A stretch of DNA of 64,000 nt, from NCBI RefSeq assembly GCF_006385875.1, contig NZ_VFSU01000021.1, forward strand, positions 62,001-126,000, given 5' to 3'. Below are positions 26,551 to 34,774 of the stretch, one piece after another. Within the stretch, counting starts at the first letter, position 1. Each line of letters opens with the position of its first letter. The DNA comes from Sandaracinobacter neustonicus (GTDB lineage Bacteria; Pseudomonadota; Alphaproteobacteria; Sphingomonadales; Sphingomonadaceae). The notes beneath the pieces were generated by a model. That model was not told where the DNA came from. It saw nothing but the letters and a program-made list of their open reading frames with translations, and did not search any database. Both the position numbers and the translations under genes were made by a program.

Positions 26551-27917
26551 GTACCGCGCCGCAGGCCATCGAAAAGCCCATCCTTCTGGTGGTGGAGGAC
26601 GACGCCGGGCTTCAGCGCCAGCTGCGCTGGGCCTATGAGGATTATGAGGTGGTGATCGCAGGCGACCGGGAAAGCGCGGTGGCGGCGATGCGCGCGCATC
26701 GCCCGGCCGTGGTGACGCTGGATCTGGGCCTGCCGCCGGACGCCGACGGCGCGACAGAGGGCTTTGCCACGCTGGAGGAGATCCTGCTGATGGCCCCACA
26801 CACCAAGGTGATTGTGGCATCCGGCCATGGTGCGCGGGACAGCGCGCGCCGCGCCATCGCGCTGGGGGCGTTCGATTTCTATCAGAAGCCGATCGACATC
26901 GACGAACTGGGCTTTCTGGTGGGCCGCGCCTTCCATGTGGCGCAGATCGAGGCGGAAAACCGCCGTCTGGCCGCCAGCCAGCAGGATGCGCCGCTGGCGA
27001 ATCTGATCACCGGTGCGCCGGAAATGCTGAAAGTCTCCACCATGGTGGAGAAAGTCGCGCCGACCGATGTGTCTGTGCTGCTGCTGGGGGCGTCCGGCAC
27101 CGGCAAGGAAGTGCTGGCGCGCGGGGTGCATCTGTCCTCCCGACGGGCCGACGGGCCGTTCGTCGCCATCAATTGCGGGGCCATCCCAGACAATCTGCTG
27201 GAAGCCGAGCTGTTCGGTTACGAGCGCGGGGCCTTCACCGGCGCGGTGAAAACCACCGAGGGCAAGATCGAACTGGCGCAGGGCGGCACGCTGTTTCTGG
27301 ACGAAGTGGGAGATATTCCGCTGCCGTTGCAGGTGAAGCTGCTGCGCTTCATTCAGGAACGGGTGATCGAGCGGATCGGCGGACGCAAGCCCATCGAGGT
27401 GGACACGCGCATCATCTGCGCGACCCACCGCAATCTGAAGCGGATGATCGCCGACGGCGGCTTCCGGGAAGATCTGTTCTATCGCATCGCCGAAGTGACG
27501 ATCAGCATCCCGTTGCTGCGCGAGCGCGAGGGCGACGCCACGCTGCTGGCCAATCATTTCCTGCACAAGTTCAGCGCTGGGCGGCCGGGGCCTTCGCTGC
27601 GCTTCGGGCCGGACGCGCTGGCGGCGATCAGCCTGCACAGCTGGCCGGGCAATGTGCGCGAACTGGAAAACCGGGTGAAGCGATCGGTGATCATGGCGGA
27701 CGGCACCCAGATCACCGCCGCCGACATGGATCTGGCCGATCAGCCCGAAGCGGCGATCCAGACGCTGCGTGACGCGCGGATGATTTCCGACAGGCGGACC
27801 ATCGGCGCGGCGCTGACAGCGACCAGCGGCAGCATCAGCCGGGCGGCCAAGTTGCTGGGGATCAGCCGGCCGACGCTGTATGATCTGATCCGGGAGCTGG
27901 ATATTCCGCAGCCGTGA
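26547..27917 (+). CDS. prsR: PEP-CTERM-box sigma-54-dependent response regulator PrsR
   Basis: An NtrC-type regulator of 456 residues. The receiver domain has the phosphorylated Asp59 in TLDLGLPP. The PPDADGATEGFATLEEIL insertion right after it is a trait of the PEP-CTERM regulator subgroup. The AAA+ domain shows Walker A GASGTGKE (from ~181), the sigma-54-contacting GAFTGA (from ~228) and GGTLFLDEVGDIPLPLQ. The C-terminal Fis-like helix-turn-helix is ISRAAKLLGISRPTLYDLIREL. It would activate sigma-54 promoters of exopolysaccharide and PEP-CTERM genes on signal from PrsK. No exosortase gene lies in this window. Confidence 0.88.
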   Translation: MSTAPQAIEKPILLVVEDDAGLQRQLRWAYEDYEVVIAGDRESAVAAMRAHRPAVVTLDLGLPPDADGATEGFATLEEILLMAPHTKVIVASGHGARDSARRAIALGAFDFYQKPIDIDELGFLVGRAFHVAQIEAENRRLAASQQDAPLANLITGAPEMLKVSTMVEKVAPTDVSVLLLGASGTGKEVLARGVHLSSRRADGPFVAINCGAIPDNLLEAELFGYERGAFTGAVKTTEGKIELAQGGTLFLDEVGDIPLPLQVKLLRFIQERVIERIGGRKPIEVDTRIICATHRNLKRMIADGGFREDLFYRIAEVTISIPLLREREGDATLLANHFLHKFSAGRPGPSLRFGPDALAAISLHSWPGNVRELENRVKRSVIMADGTQITAADMDLADQPEAAIQTLRDARMISDRRTIGAALTATSGSISRAAKLLGISRPTLYDLIRELDIPQP

Positions 27918-27965
27918 GGCGCTGTGGAGTGTGGGGCTGTAAACGATGCCTCCCCGCCACCACAA

Positions 27966-28160
27966 CGTCACCCCGGATCAAGTCCGGGGTGACGAGTGGA
28001 GGGGTGGGTGGGACACTCCGTCCCAAAGCGCCGCAGGCAATAAGTTCCAGCCTCGCGCCAGGCGGATGGCCCCCACCCCAACCCCTCCCCTGACAGGGAG
28101 GGGCTAAGTAAAAAGTCCGGGGGTGCAGGGGCGTCACGCCCCTGCCGGGGTGAAGGGGAG
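27966..28160. repeat. Intergenic mosaic repeat, copy F (inverted half)
   Basis: After prsR there is a REP-like palindrome at 27966-27993 (GTCACCCCGG and inverse), one MITE end (AGCGCCGCAGGCAAT, 28027-28041) with no partner, the CCCCACCCCAACCCCTCCCC module, and a 21-nt hairpin at 28125-28145 (arm GCAGGGGCGT). The order is the reverse complement of the left half of copy A, so this is a one-sided, inverted copy. A REP-like palindrome so close to the prsR stop may also act as terminator. Confidence 0.8.
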
Positions 28161-28194
28161 GAGCCCCTTCGAAAACCTCTCCGCTCGCGAAAGG

Positions 28195-28728
28195 CTACCC
28201 GTTGGGCAGGTTCAGTTCGCGTTCCGCTTCGGCGATGGCGGCTTCCACGCGGGCGATCAGCTGTTCCATTTCGGCTTCGTCGTCTGCGCTGTTGGTGGCG
28301 GCTGGTTCGGTAGTGGGTGTTGTGGCGCGGGTGGCGGCTTCGTCTTTCAGCCGTTGCCAGATGGTGATGAGGTTGCGGTCCAGCTCGGCCTTTTTGCGCT
28401 CGGTGGGGGATTTGCCCAGTTCGTCCATCAGATGGTCGATCAGCAGGGTGTCGATGGCTTCCAGCCGGGCGAGGTCCGTGGCGGCCCAGGAGGCGGCGAA
28501 GCTGTGGTTGTGCCGCCTGAGCGCCAGCACATCCTCCAGCTTCAGGCCCGAGCGGGAGAGGCCCGCGCCCAGCCCGGATTCGAGCAGGCCGTTCAGAAAA
28601 TGTCCTTCGCGCGTGGGCCGTTGCCCGCGTCGGCGCGCGACTCGGAGCCGGGGGGAGGGATTGGCGAGGGGGAGCCTGTCCCGTTGGGAGCGGCGGCCGA
28701 GTTTCTGGCTGCAAGATTTTTTTGTCAT
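28195..28728 (-). CDS. Small HTH/terminase-like protein, uncharacterised
   Basis: A 177-residue protein (alternative ATG four codons upstream). The core REGHFLNGLLESGLGAGLSRSGLKLEDVLALRRHNHSFAASWAATDLARLEAIDTLL has the layout of the homeodomain-like fold in small terminase-type proteins: a helix, a helix-turn-helix, then 'R..N..F...W..A.....E'. The C-terminal third is acidic with a coiled-coil tendency (EAEMEQLIARVEAAIAEAERELN). No phage genes lie nearby, so a chromosomal DNA-binding role is more likely than packaging. It sits between the prsK-prsR repeat block and a divergent TetR regulator. The assignment is tentative. Confidence 0.6.
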   Translation of the reverse strand: MTKKSCSQKLGRRSQRDRLPLANPSPRLRVARRRGQRPTREGHFLNGLLESGLGAGLSRSGLKLEDVLALRRHNHSFAASWAATDLARLEAIDTLLIDHLMDELGKSPTERKKAELDRNLITIWQRLKDEAATRATTPTTEPAATNSADDEAEMEQLIARVEAAIAEAERELNLPNG

Positions 28729-28855
28729 GCCCGGGAACATAAGATGGGGTTGCGATGTAGGACAGGCTTGAGGTCCTCATCAGCTCGAATTCTAAGACGG
28801 AATTTCAAGCATGGCGTCGAAATGCTTTGAGACAAAGCCGGAAATCGAGTAGTTA

Positions 28856-29470
28856 ATGGCAATGGATATGGCAACGAGTCCGAAAAACCTGCATCCTGCC
28901 AAGGTTGATGGCCGCCGGGAGCGCTCGGCTGCCAGCCGCCGTCAGATTCTGGCAGCGATGATCGACCTTGTGGAATCCGGCCAGCCTTCGCCCACGGCGG
29001 AGACGGTGGCGGCGCGGGCCGGTGTGTCGTTGCGGACGGTGTTTCGCCATTTCGAGGAGATGGAGAAGCTGCATCTGGAGCTTGCGGCCGTGGTGTTCGA
29101 GCGGGTCCGCCCGATTCTGGACCGGCCGATAGAACAGCGCGAATGGCCGGACAGCCTGACCGATGCCATCGCCCGTCGCGCCGAGTTTTTTGAGATGATG
29201 GCGCCGTTCAAGACGGCGATCGACGTGCACCGCCATCGCAGCCGCGCAATCGCCGCGCAGCACCGGCGGATAACGGTGATGAGCCGCGATCTGCTGGCGG
29301 CCTCCGTGCCGTCGCAACTTCTGGCGGACCGGGAGAAATTCGAGCTGCTGTCGCTGCTCTTGTCTCTGGAAGCGTGGCAGCGCCTGCGGGAGCAACAGGG
29401 GCTGACGGTGGAGGAAAGCCGACAGGCGGTTCTGCGGGCTGCGCGGGCGCTGATCGCCTCTGAAGGCTGA
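28856..29470 (+). CDS. TetR/AcrR-family transcriptional regulator
   Basis: A 204-residue repressor-type protein. The N-terminal helix-turn-helix domain is ASRRQILAAMIDLVESGQPSPTAETVAARAGVSLRTVFRHFEEMEKLH, matching the TetR signature with TVFRHF in the recognition region. The C-terminal ligand domain is not assignable. An in-frame ATG at 28862 is an alternative start. It is followed, after 112 bases, by the TIR-TPR gene on the same strand and may regulate it; that is inference. Confidence 0.88.
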   Translation: MAMDMATSPKNLHPAKVDGRRERSAASRRQILAAMIDLVESGQPSPTAETVAARAGVSLRTVFRHFEEMEKLHLELAAVVFERVRPILDRPIEQREWPDSLTDAIARRAEFFEMMAPFKTAIDVHRHRSRAIAAQHRRITVMSRDLLAASVPSQLLADREKFELLSLLLSLEAWQRLREQQGLTVEESRQAVLRAARALIASEG

Positions 29471-29582
29471 TCTGCGGGCGAACACCCTTGACCGTCGCGA
29501 GGAAGCGGCACTGGTGATGCCGTTTGCCTATGCCGCCCGATTCGCCTAGCATCCGGTGCAGCAGGAGGGCGGCGCGAAGCAG

Positions 29583-31493
29583 ATGGCGCGATACGTAGCG
29601 TTCCTGAGTTACAGCCACCGCAACAAGGCTGAGACCGAGTGGCTGCATAAGGCGCTCGAACGCTATGTGATTCCCAAAAAGCTGGTCGGGCGGGAAACGG
29701 CGAAGGGCAAGGTGCCCGCGCGGCTGATCCCGGTGTTCCGCGATCGGGACGAGCTGGCGGTTTCCGCCGATCTGGGCGGGGATCTGCATGGCGCGCTGGA
29801 GAATAGCGAGCATCTGATTGTGGTGGCGTCGCCCGCGTCGGCGCACTCCACCTATGTTCAGGAGGAAATCCGCTACTTCAAATCCCTGCATGGGGAGAAC
29901 CGGGTGTTCGCGCTGATCGTGGGCGGCGAACCCTATGCCTCTGCCATGCCGGGGCGGGAGGAGGAGGAGGCGTTCTCAGTCTCGCTGAGATACCGGCTGG
30001 GGGCGGACGGGCAACTGACGGACACGCCCGCCGAGCCGATCGCGGCGGATATCCGCCCCGGCAAGGACGGGCGGCGGCTGGCGCTGATGAAGCTGATCGC
30101 CGGGATCACCGGGCTGAGGCTGGACGATCTGGTGCAGCGCGAGGCGCAGCGCCGGGCGCGGCGGCTGACATGGATTGCAACCGCAGCCTCCGTGGGGATG
30201 CTGCTGACGACGGGGCTGGCCTTTTACGCCAACCAGCAGCGGGCGGTGGCGGTGGAGCAGCGGGTGATTGCCGAGCGAGAGACGGCGGCGGCGCGGGCTG
30301 CGACCGATTACCTGATCGGCACCTTCGAGCTATCCGATCCGGCGACGGAAAATCCGCGCACTGTCAGCCTGGTGACGATCCTTTCGCGCGGGGCGGAGCG
30401 GGCACGGACGGAATTGCGCAACCAGCCGGAGATCGAGGCGCGGCTGGTGACGGCGGTGGGGCGCGCCTATACCAACCTTGGTCTGCTGGACGATTCCGAA
30501 GTGGCGCTGGCGCGCGCCATGCCCGCGATCAAGCGCGCCGGGCCGGATGGTGCGCCGGCGCTGATCGCGCTCGCCAACAATTATCTGCGAAAGGGCCAGC
30601 CGGAACGCGCCTTGCAGACGCTCAGCAATGCGGATTCGATGCTGGGGCAGGATCGCAAGGAACATGTCGCGCTGCGGGCGCAGCTGGCGGCGATGCGGGG
30701 CAATATCGCCTATATCAACGGCGAGGCCGATCAGGCGCTGGGCTTCTTCGACGAAGCCGTGCGCTTCGTGGCGGCGGAAAAGGATATCGATCCGAAGCTG
30801 AGGGCCGATGTGCTGGAAGGGCGCGGGCGCATCCTCATTGATCTGGGGCGGCTGGACGAGGCGGAGGCCTCTTTGCAGGAAGCCAACCGGCTGTTCCGCG
30901 CCTATCGCGGCGAGCAGCATCTGAACACCGGCTATAATTTCTTCTACCTGGCGCTGGCGGCCTATAATGGCGGCGAATATCAGTTGGCCGAACAGCGGAT
31001 CAGCCGCTCGCTGGCGATCGTGTCGCGCGTGCTGGATAAAACCAACCCGATCCGCGCCGATGTGTTGTCTCTGCAAGGCTCCATCTATCAGGCGGAAGGC
31101 AAGCTGGACCTTGCAGATACGGCCTTGGCAGAGGCGATCGACGCCTATCGCGCGGTGTATAAAGGCCCACATTACAATATCGGAATCGCCGAATTCTATC
31201 GAGCGCAGGTCGCCGAGCAGCATGGTGACCTGCGCGGTGCAATCCGGCATCTGGATGAAGCACAGCGCAACTACGAGGCGAGCTATGGCAAGCGCCACGC
31301 CAATATCGGCGAAGTGCTGGTGACTCGGGCATCCTTGCTGGATCGCACGGGAAATCATGCGCGCGCAGTGGCGGAGTGTGCTGAGGGGATCGAAATGCTG
31401 AACGCGACAATGGGCGCGGACAGCGGCTTCACGAAGGGGCTGAAGGCGACATGCGACGCCATTGGAAAAAAGGGGGTTAACAGGGCGGGCTAA
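29583..31493 (+). CDS. TIR-domain membrane protein with TPR repeats
   Basis: A 636-residue protein with three parts. Residues 1-~130 form a TIR domain: VAFLSYSHRNKAE at the start and RLIPVFRDRDELAVSADLG as the BB-loop region. SAHSTYVQEEIRYFKS carries the Glu94/Glu95 that correspond to the NADase glutamate of enzymatic TIRs. A single membrane helix spans about 195-216 (TWIATAASVGMLLTTGLAFYA). The rest is a series of TPR-like repeats beginning ATDYLIGTFELSDPATENPRT, similar to TPR modules attached to bacterial signalling proteins. With TIR inside and TPRs outside, it could be a sensor with NAD-cleaving or scaffold output. I chose the ATG at 29583 over the GTG at 29556 because the TIR fold starts there; AGGAGG lies upstream. 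Confidence 0.85.
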   Translation: MARYVAFLSYSHRNKAETEWLHKALERYVIPKKLVGRETAKGKVPARLIPVFRDRDELAVSADLGGDLHGALENSEHLIVVASPASAHSTYVQEEIRYFKSLHGENRVFALIVGGEPYASAMPGREEEEAFSVSLRYRLGADGQLTDTPAEPIAADIRPGKDGRRLALMKLIAGITGLRLDDLVQREAQRRARRLTWIATAASVGMLLTTGLAFYANQQRAVAVEQRVIAERETAAARAATDYLIGTFELSDPATENPRTVSLVTILSRGAERARTELRNQPEIEARLVTAVGRAYTNLGLLDDSEVALARAMPAIKRAGPDGAPALIALANNYLRKGQPERALQTLSNADSMLGQDRKEHVALRAQLAAMRGNIAYINGEADQALGFFDEAVRFVAAEKDIDPKLRADVLEGRGRILIDLGRLDEAEASLQEANRLFRAYRGEQHLNTGYNFFYLALAAYNGGEYQLAEQRISRSLAIVSRVLDKTNPIRADVLSLQGSIYQAEGKLDLADTALAEAIDAYRAVYKGPHYNIGIAEFYRAQVAEQHGDLRGAIRHLDEAQRNYEASYGKRHANIGEVLVTRASLLDRTGNHARAVAECAEGIEMLNATMGADSGFTKGLKATCDAIGKKGVNRAG

Positions 31494-31494
31494 C

Positions 31495-31521
31495 TCGACA
31501 TTTCAGCTTATCCGTTATACT
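31495..31521 (+). promoter_or_regulatory. Possible sigma-70-type promoter of the PEP-CTERM gene
   Basis: TCGACA (31495-31500) and TATACT (31516-31521), 15 bases apart, lie about 36 bases upstream of the ATG. The -10 match is good, the -35 and spacing are weak. The gene is flanked by a locally AT-richer stretch. Confidence 0.35.
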
Positions 31522-31556
31522 ATTTCTCAATTCGGAGCATTGAATCGGGGGCAGTC

Positions 31557-32684
31557 ATGCGGTTCGAAAAGGGCATTTTTCTTGCGACAGTCGCACTGTG
31601 GGCAACCTCTGCAGGTGCCTATAATGTCAGCGTAACACCTGATTACGGGCATGTCCTCGTGATCGAAAATACGTTGGATAGCCTCGGCACCACGCCGGAA
31701 GTGCTCTACAAGTCGGACAGTTCCGGCAAGGGCGCGGGCTATGCCGCCAATGTCACCACCACCGGCAGCAGCGTGTTCTTCTCGTCCAGCTCGATATCGG
31801 CTGGCGCGGGCAATGGCTCTGGCTCGCTTGTCGGCGTGACGCTGGACTTCAGTGATCTTGGTGCGGCGCAGATCAACAGCATGACGTCGACGATCTTCCA
31901 GTCGACCTTCGGCTTTTACATGGCCCCGTTCGGCAACAATGTGCCGGTCTGCACCGGCGCGACCTTGCCGACCTGCCTTGGTGCCACCACCGGCGCGGTC
32001 GATTTCGCTGCCATGATCGATGGCGGCTCGTCTGTCCTGCCGCCGGGGATGGCGGGCAGCTATTTTTCATTTGATGTGCTGGTGAACGGGACCACCCAAT
32101 ATTCGATTGGGGGCGGCCTGACCTTGTTCGACAATGGCACCAATCCGCCCGTTCTGCTCAGCTACAGCAACATCAACGGCGTTTTGGGCGCGCTCGACGA
32201 TTTGTCGACAGTGCTGCCCGGCTTCCAGCTGCTGCAGAATGACGGCTACGGCCTGATCTATGGCTGGGACCAGAGCAATTTCACTGTCAACTTCGACACG
32301 CCGATTACCGATTCGGGCAGCATCACCTACCAGATCACCACCAGCACCTTCGGCGACTCGCTGACGGGGGACAATGAATCGAGCCGCTCGATCATCGCCT
32401 TCTCCTGCTTCGCCGATCCGGTGGGCCGGGGCAGCACGCGCGGCTCGCTGATCCCGCTGCTGAGCAATCTGGCAGACCCGACCTGCGACGATTTCCGTTC
32501 CGAAGGGGACCAGAAGCGCGATTATGTGCTGAAGCTGGGCACCATCGACGAGAATGGCAATTTCGGCTTCACCGCGCCGGGCGGGGCAATCCCTGAGCCG
32601 GACACCTGGGCGATGCTGATCATGGGCTTCGGCCTTGTCGGCCTGTCCATGCGCCGGGGCCGGAAGCCCGTGGAAAGCGCCTGA
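31557..32684 (+). CDS. PEPxxWA-type CTERM sorting-signal protein
   Basis: An exported 375-residue protein with a signal peptide (MRFEKGIFLATVALWATSAGA). At the C-terminus is a complete exosortase sorting signal: AIPEPDTWAMLIMGFGLVGL, that is, PEP plus WAM and a membrane helix, followed by the basic SMRRGRKP. The middle is low in Lys and Arg and rich in Ser, Thr, Gly and Asn (GSSVFFSSSSISAGAGNGSG), like other surface or exopolysaccharide-associated substrates. No enzymatic domain is seen. It would be processed by an exosortase encoded elsewhere, and prsK-prsR lie 3.6 kb upstream. Confidence 0.9.
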   Translation: MRFEKGIFLATVALWATSAGAYNVSVTPDYGHVLVIENTLDSLGTTPEVLYKSDSSGKGAGYAANVTTTGSSVFFSSSSISAGAGNGSGSLVGVTLDFSDLGAAQINSMTSTIFQSTFGFYMAPFGNNVPVCTGATLPTCLGATTGAVDFAAMIDGGSSVLPPGMAGSYFSFDVLVNGTTQYSIGGGLTLFDNGTNPPVLLSYSNINGVLGALDDLSTVLPGFQLLQNDGYGLIYGWDQSNFTVNFDTPITDSGSITYQITTSTFGDSLTGDNESSRSIIAFSCFADPVGRGSTRGSLIPLLSNLADPTCDDFRSEGDQKRDYVLKLGTIDENGNFGFTAPGGAIPEPDTWAMLIMGFGLVGLSMRRGRKPVESA

Positions 32685-32731
32685 GCCGAAAAGCTGGTGG
32701 CTGATCGGCCAGTGCCGATCCTGAAATGAAT

Positions 32732-32770
32732 CCGCGCCGCTGGTCTGACCGGCGGCGCGGTTTTCGTTTT
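32732..32770 (+). terminator. Rho-independent terminator after the PEP-CTERM gene
   Basis: A GC-rich hairpin (CCGCGCCGCTGGT / ACCGGCGGCGCGG, with a small loop) is followed by TTTTCGTTTT on the plus strand, about 50 bases after the stop codon. The T-run is only on this strand. Confidence 0.85.
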
Positions 32771-32796
32771 GGGCGGATCAGCCCAATGCAGGCTGG

Positions 32797-34101
32797 TCAG
32801 AAGCGGACGGTGACGTCCGCCCCAACCATGTTCACGCTGCCACGATTTTCCGAACGCAGGGTGCTGGTGATCGCGGCGGGGGTGCCGCTGTAGAAGTCGT
32901 CCTCCCGGTCCAGCGCTTCGGTGGTTACGAACACATGGGCGTAGGAGAAGCGGGTTTCGATGTTGTCGTTCAGCTTCCAGCTTGCGCCCGCCGTCAGCCA
33001 CACCCGGTCTCCGTCGGGCACGCGGCTGGTGCGATAGCGATCCACCGTGGGGGTGGAATCGGTGGCGACTCCGGTGCGGACCGTCCAGCGATCGGACACA
33101 TCATATTCGCCGCCAAGGTGGAAGCTCATGCTGTCGCGATAATGTTGCGGCGAGCTGCTGATGGAGACCCCATCAACCGTTTCGATGCGGATGGCATCGA
33201 ACACGGACCAGTTGGTCCATTCCGCGCTGGCAAGGATGCGGGCGCGTTCGCTGGCCCGGATGGCGGCGGAAAAAGCCAGGCTGTCCGGCAAGGTGATGGG
33301 TGCGCGGGCGTCTGTTTCGCCGTTGGACCCGGCGAGCGGGCCGAGCAGGCCGCTGACGGTGAAGCTGCCCTTCAGCTTGTGCTTCACCTGCGAGCGATAG
33401 TGCAGGCCGACAGCGATGGGGCCGGATTCGAAGCGGCCGCCGATATCCCAGCCGAAGGAGATGTCGTCACCCTTCACCCGCGCGCTGCCGTCTGCCAGCA
33501 GGGGCGAGAGGTTGGGCAGGGCGTTGTTCAGATCCGCTTCGATATATTGGATGCTGACGCCGCCGCCGATGGAGAAACGGTCATCCAGCTTCCACGCCAG
33601 CGAGGGCTGGACATTGTAGGTCTTCACGACGGAGCGGGTGCTGTCATAGCGGCCGAACCAGCCGTCGTCATAATCCACCACCAGCCCGAAGGGGGTGTTC
33701 ACGCCCATTCCGGCCCACAGCCGGTCTGTCAGCTGCATGCTGGCATAGAGGGTGGGGACGATGATCACGGGGTGGAAAGGATTGCCGCCATCGCCGCCGC
33801 CGGTGGCGATCGCGGTGGCAAGGCCGGGCACGCTGCGGGTGGTGCCGCGGTCGCTCTGGCTGGATTGCACGAACAGCAGATGCGCGCCGCCGGTGGCGGT
33901 GAAGCCTTCCAGCTTCGTCATGCCGGCCGGGTTGTACCAGACCGTGGCGGCGCTGTCGGCGATGGCACCTTCCCCCGCAAAGGCGCGGCCAACGCCGCCC
34001 GGAGAGGCTTCGCGCAGGGCAAAGCCAGAGGCGAACGCCGGAGCGGCGAGGAGCGTGAGCGGCAGGGCAGCGGCAAGCGCGCGCGCAAAAAAGTTCGACA
34101 T
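32797..34101 (-). CDS. OmpP1/FadL-family outer-membrane transporter
   Basis: A long-chain fatty acid or hydrophobic-compound porin of 434 residues. The signal peptide MSNFFARALAAALPLTLLAAPAFA precedes the family N-terminus SGFALREASPGGVGRAFAGEGAIADSAATVWYNPAGM, with the NPAGM motif. The remainder is beta-barrel-like alternating sequence and ends in VTVRF with the terminal Phe used for outer-membrane insertion. I used the internal ATG at 34101, since the longer frame from 34194 has no signal-like start. The specific substrate is unknown. Confidence 0.92.
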   Translation of the reverse strand: MSNFFARALAAALPLTLLAAPAFASGFALREASPGGVGRAFAGEGAIADSAATVWYNPAGMTKLEGFTATGGAHLLFVQSSQSDRGTTRSVPGLATAIATGGGDGGNPFHPVIIVPTLYASMQLTDRLWAGMGVNTPFGLVVDYDDGWFGRYDSTRSVVKTYNVQPSLAWKLDDRFSIGGGVSIQYIEADLNNALPNLSPLLADGSARVKGDDISFGWDIGGRFESGPIAVGLHYRSQVKHKLKGSFTVSGLLGPLAGSNGETDARAPITLPDSLAFSAAIRASERARILASAEWTNWSVFDAIRIETVDGVSISSSPQHYRDSMSFHLGGEYDVSDRWTVRTGVATDSTPTVDRYRTSRVPDGDRVWLTAGASWKLNDNIETRFSYAHVFVTTEALDREDDFYSGTPAAITSTLRSENRGSVNMVGADVTVRF

Positions 34102-34248
34102 GTGAGGGGAGCTTTCCAGAAATCCGTTGGCGCGCCCGTTGCCGATCCACCCGTTCCCGGTCAAGCGAGTCGCGACTTTCGGAGGGGTCCCCAAATAGCA
34201 TATGGCAGCCTGTCCGGCGAGGCTGACCCCGCCGGACAGGTCCGCAAC

Positions 34249-34626
34249 CTACATCCGATGCAGCGCGCAGAGCTTGTTGCCGGACGGATCGCGCAGATAG
34301 GCGAGGTAGAGGTTGCCGGTGCTGCCGCTGCGAGCGCCCGGCGGATCTTCGCAGGCGGTGCCGCCCGCCTTCAGCCCGGCGGCGTGCCATGCGTCCGCTT
34401 CTTCCGGGGATTTCATCGCGATGCCGATGGTGGAGCCGTTGCCGCAGGAGGCGGGCTTGCCGTCCAGCGGCTTGGTGATGGCGAAAATGCCGGTGGGGGC
34501 CATCCAGAACACCCGGCCCTTATCGTCTGTGAAGCCGGGGTTCACCCCCAGCACGGCGAAGGTTGCATCGTAAAAGGCCTTGGACGCTTCGATATCGTCT
34601 GCGCCGAGCATGATGTGGCTGAACAT
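34249..34626 (-). CDS. VOC-family (glyoxalase/dioxygenase fold) protein
   Basis: A 125-residue protein with two betaalphabetabetabeta modules of the vicinal-oxygen-chelate fold. It starts MFSHIMLGADDIEASKAFYDATFAVLG and ends LYLAYLRDPSGNKLCALHR, where His4 and the late acidic/His positions fit the metal site of the family. The substrate is unknown; many such single-domain proteins act as lyases or resistance proteins. It is monocistronic as far as can be seen, between fadL and the formylglycine-generating enzyme gene. Confidence 0.85.
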   Translation of the reverse strand: MFSHIMLGADDIEASKAFYDATFAVLGVNPGFTDDKGRVFWMAPTGIFAITKPLDGKPASCGNGSTIGIAMKSPEEADAWHAAGLKAGGTACEDPPGARSGSTGNLYLAYLRDPSGNKLCALHRM

Positions 34627-34774
34627 CTCTCTCTCCCCATCTGGCTCCCCGGATGGGGTCGCCGCGCGCCCTGAATGCCCGCGAACGGCGGCAAAGTCGA
34701 ACTCTCAAGGATGATGAGACGTGCGCGGGTGCCGGGCTGCTCGACACTGCCGCGCCCGGCGCTAATATCCGGTG

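Noticed and set aside
24682-27971. Two long minus-strand frames (24682-26436, 26082-27971) opposite prsK-prsR
   Set aside because: They are antisense shadows of two genes with clear kinase and regulator motifs; no start signals or known domains.
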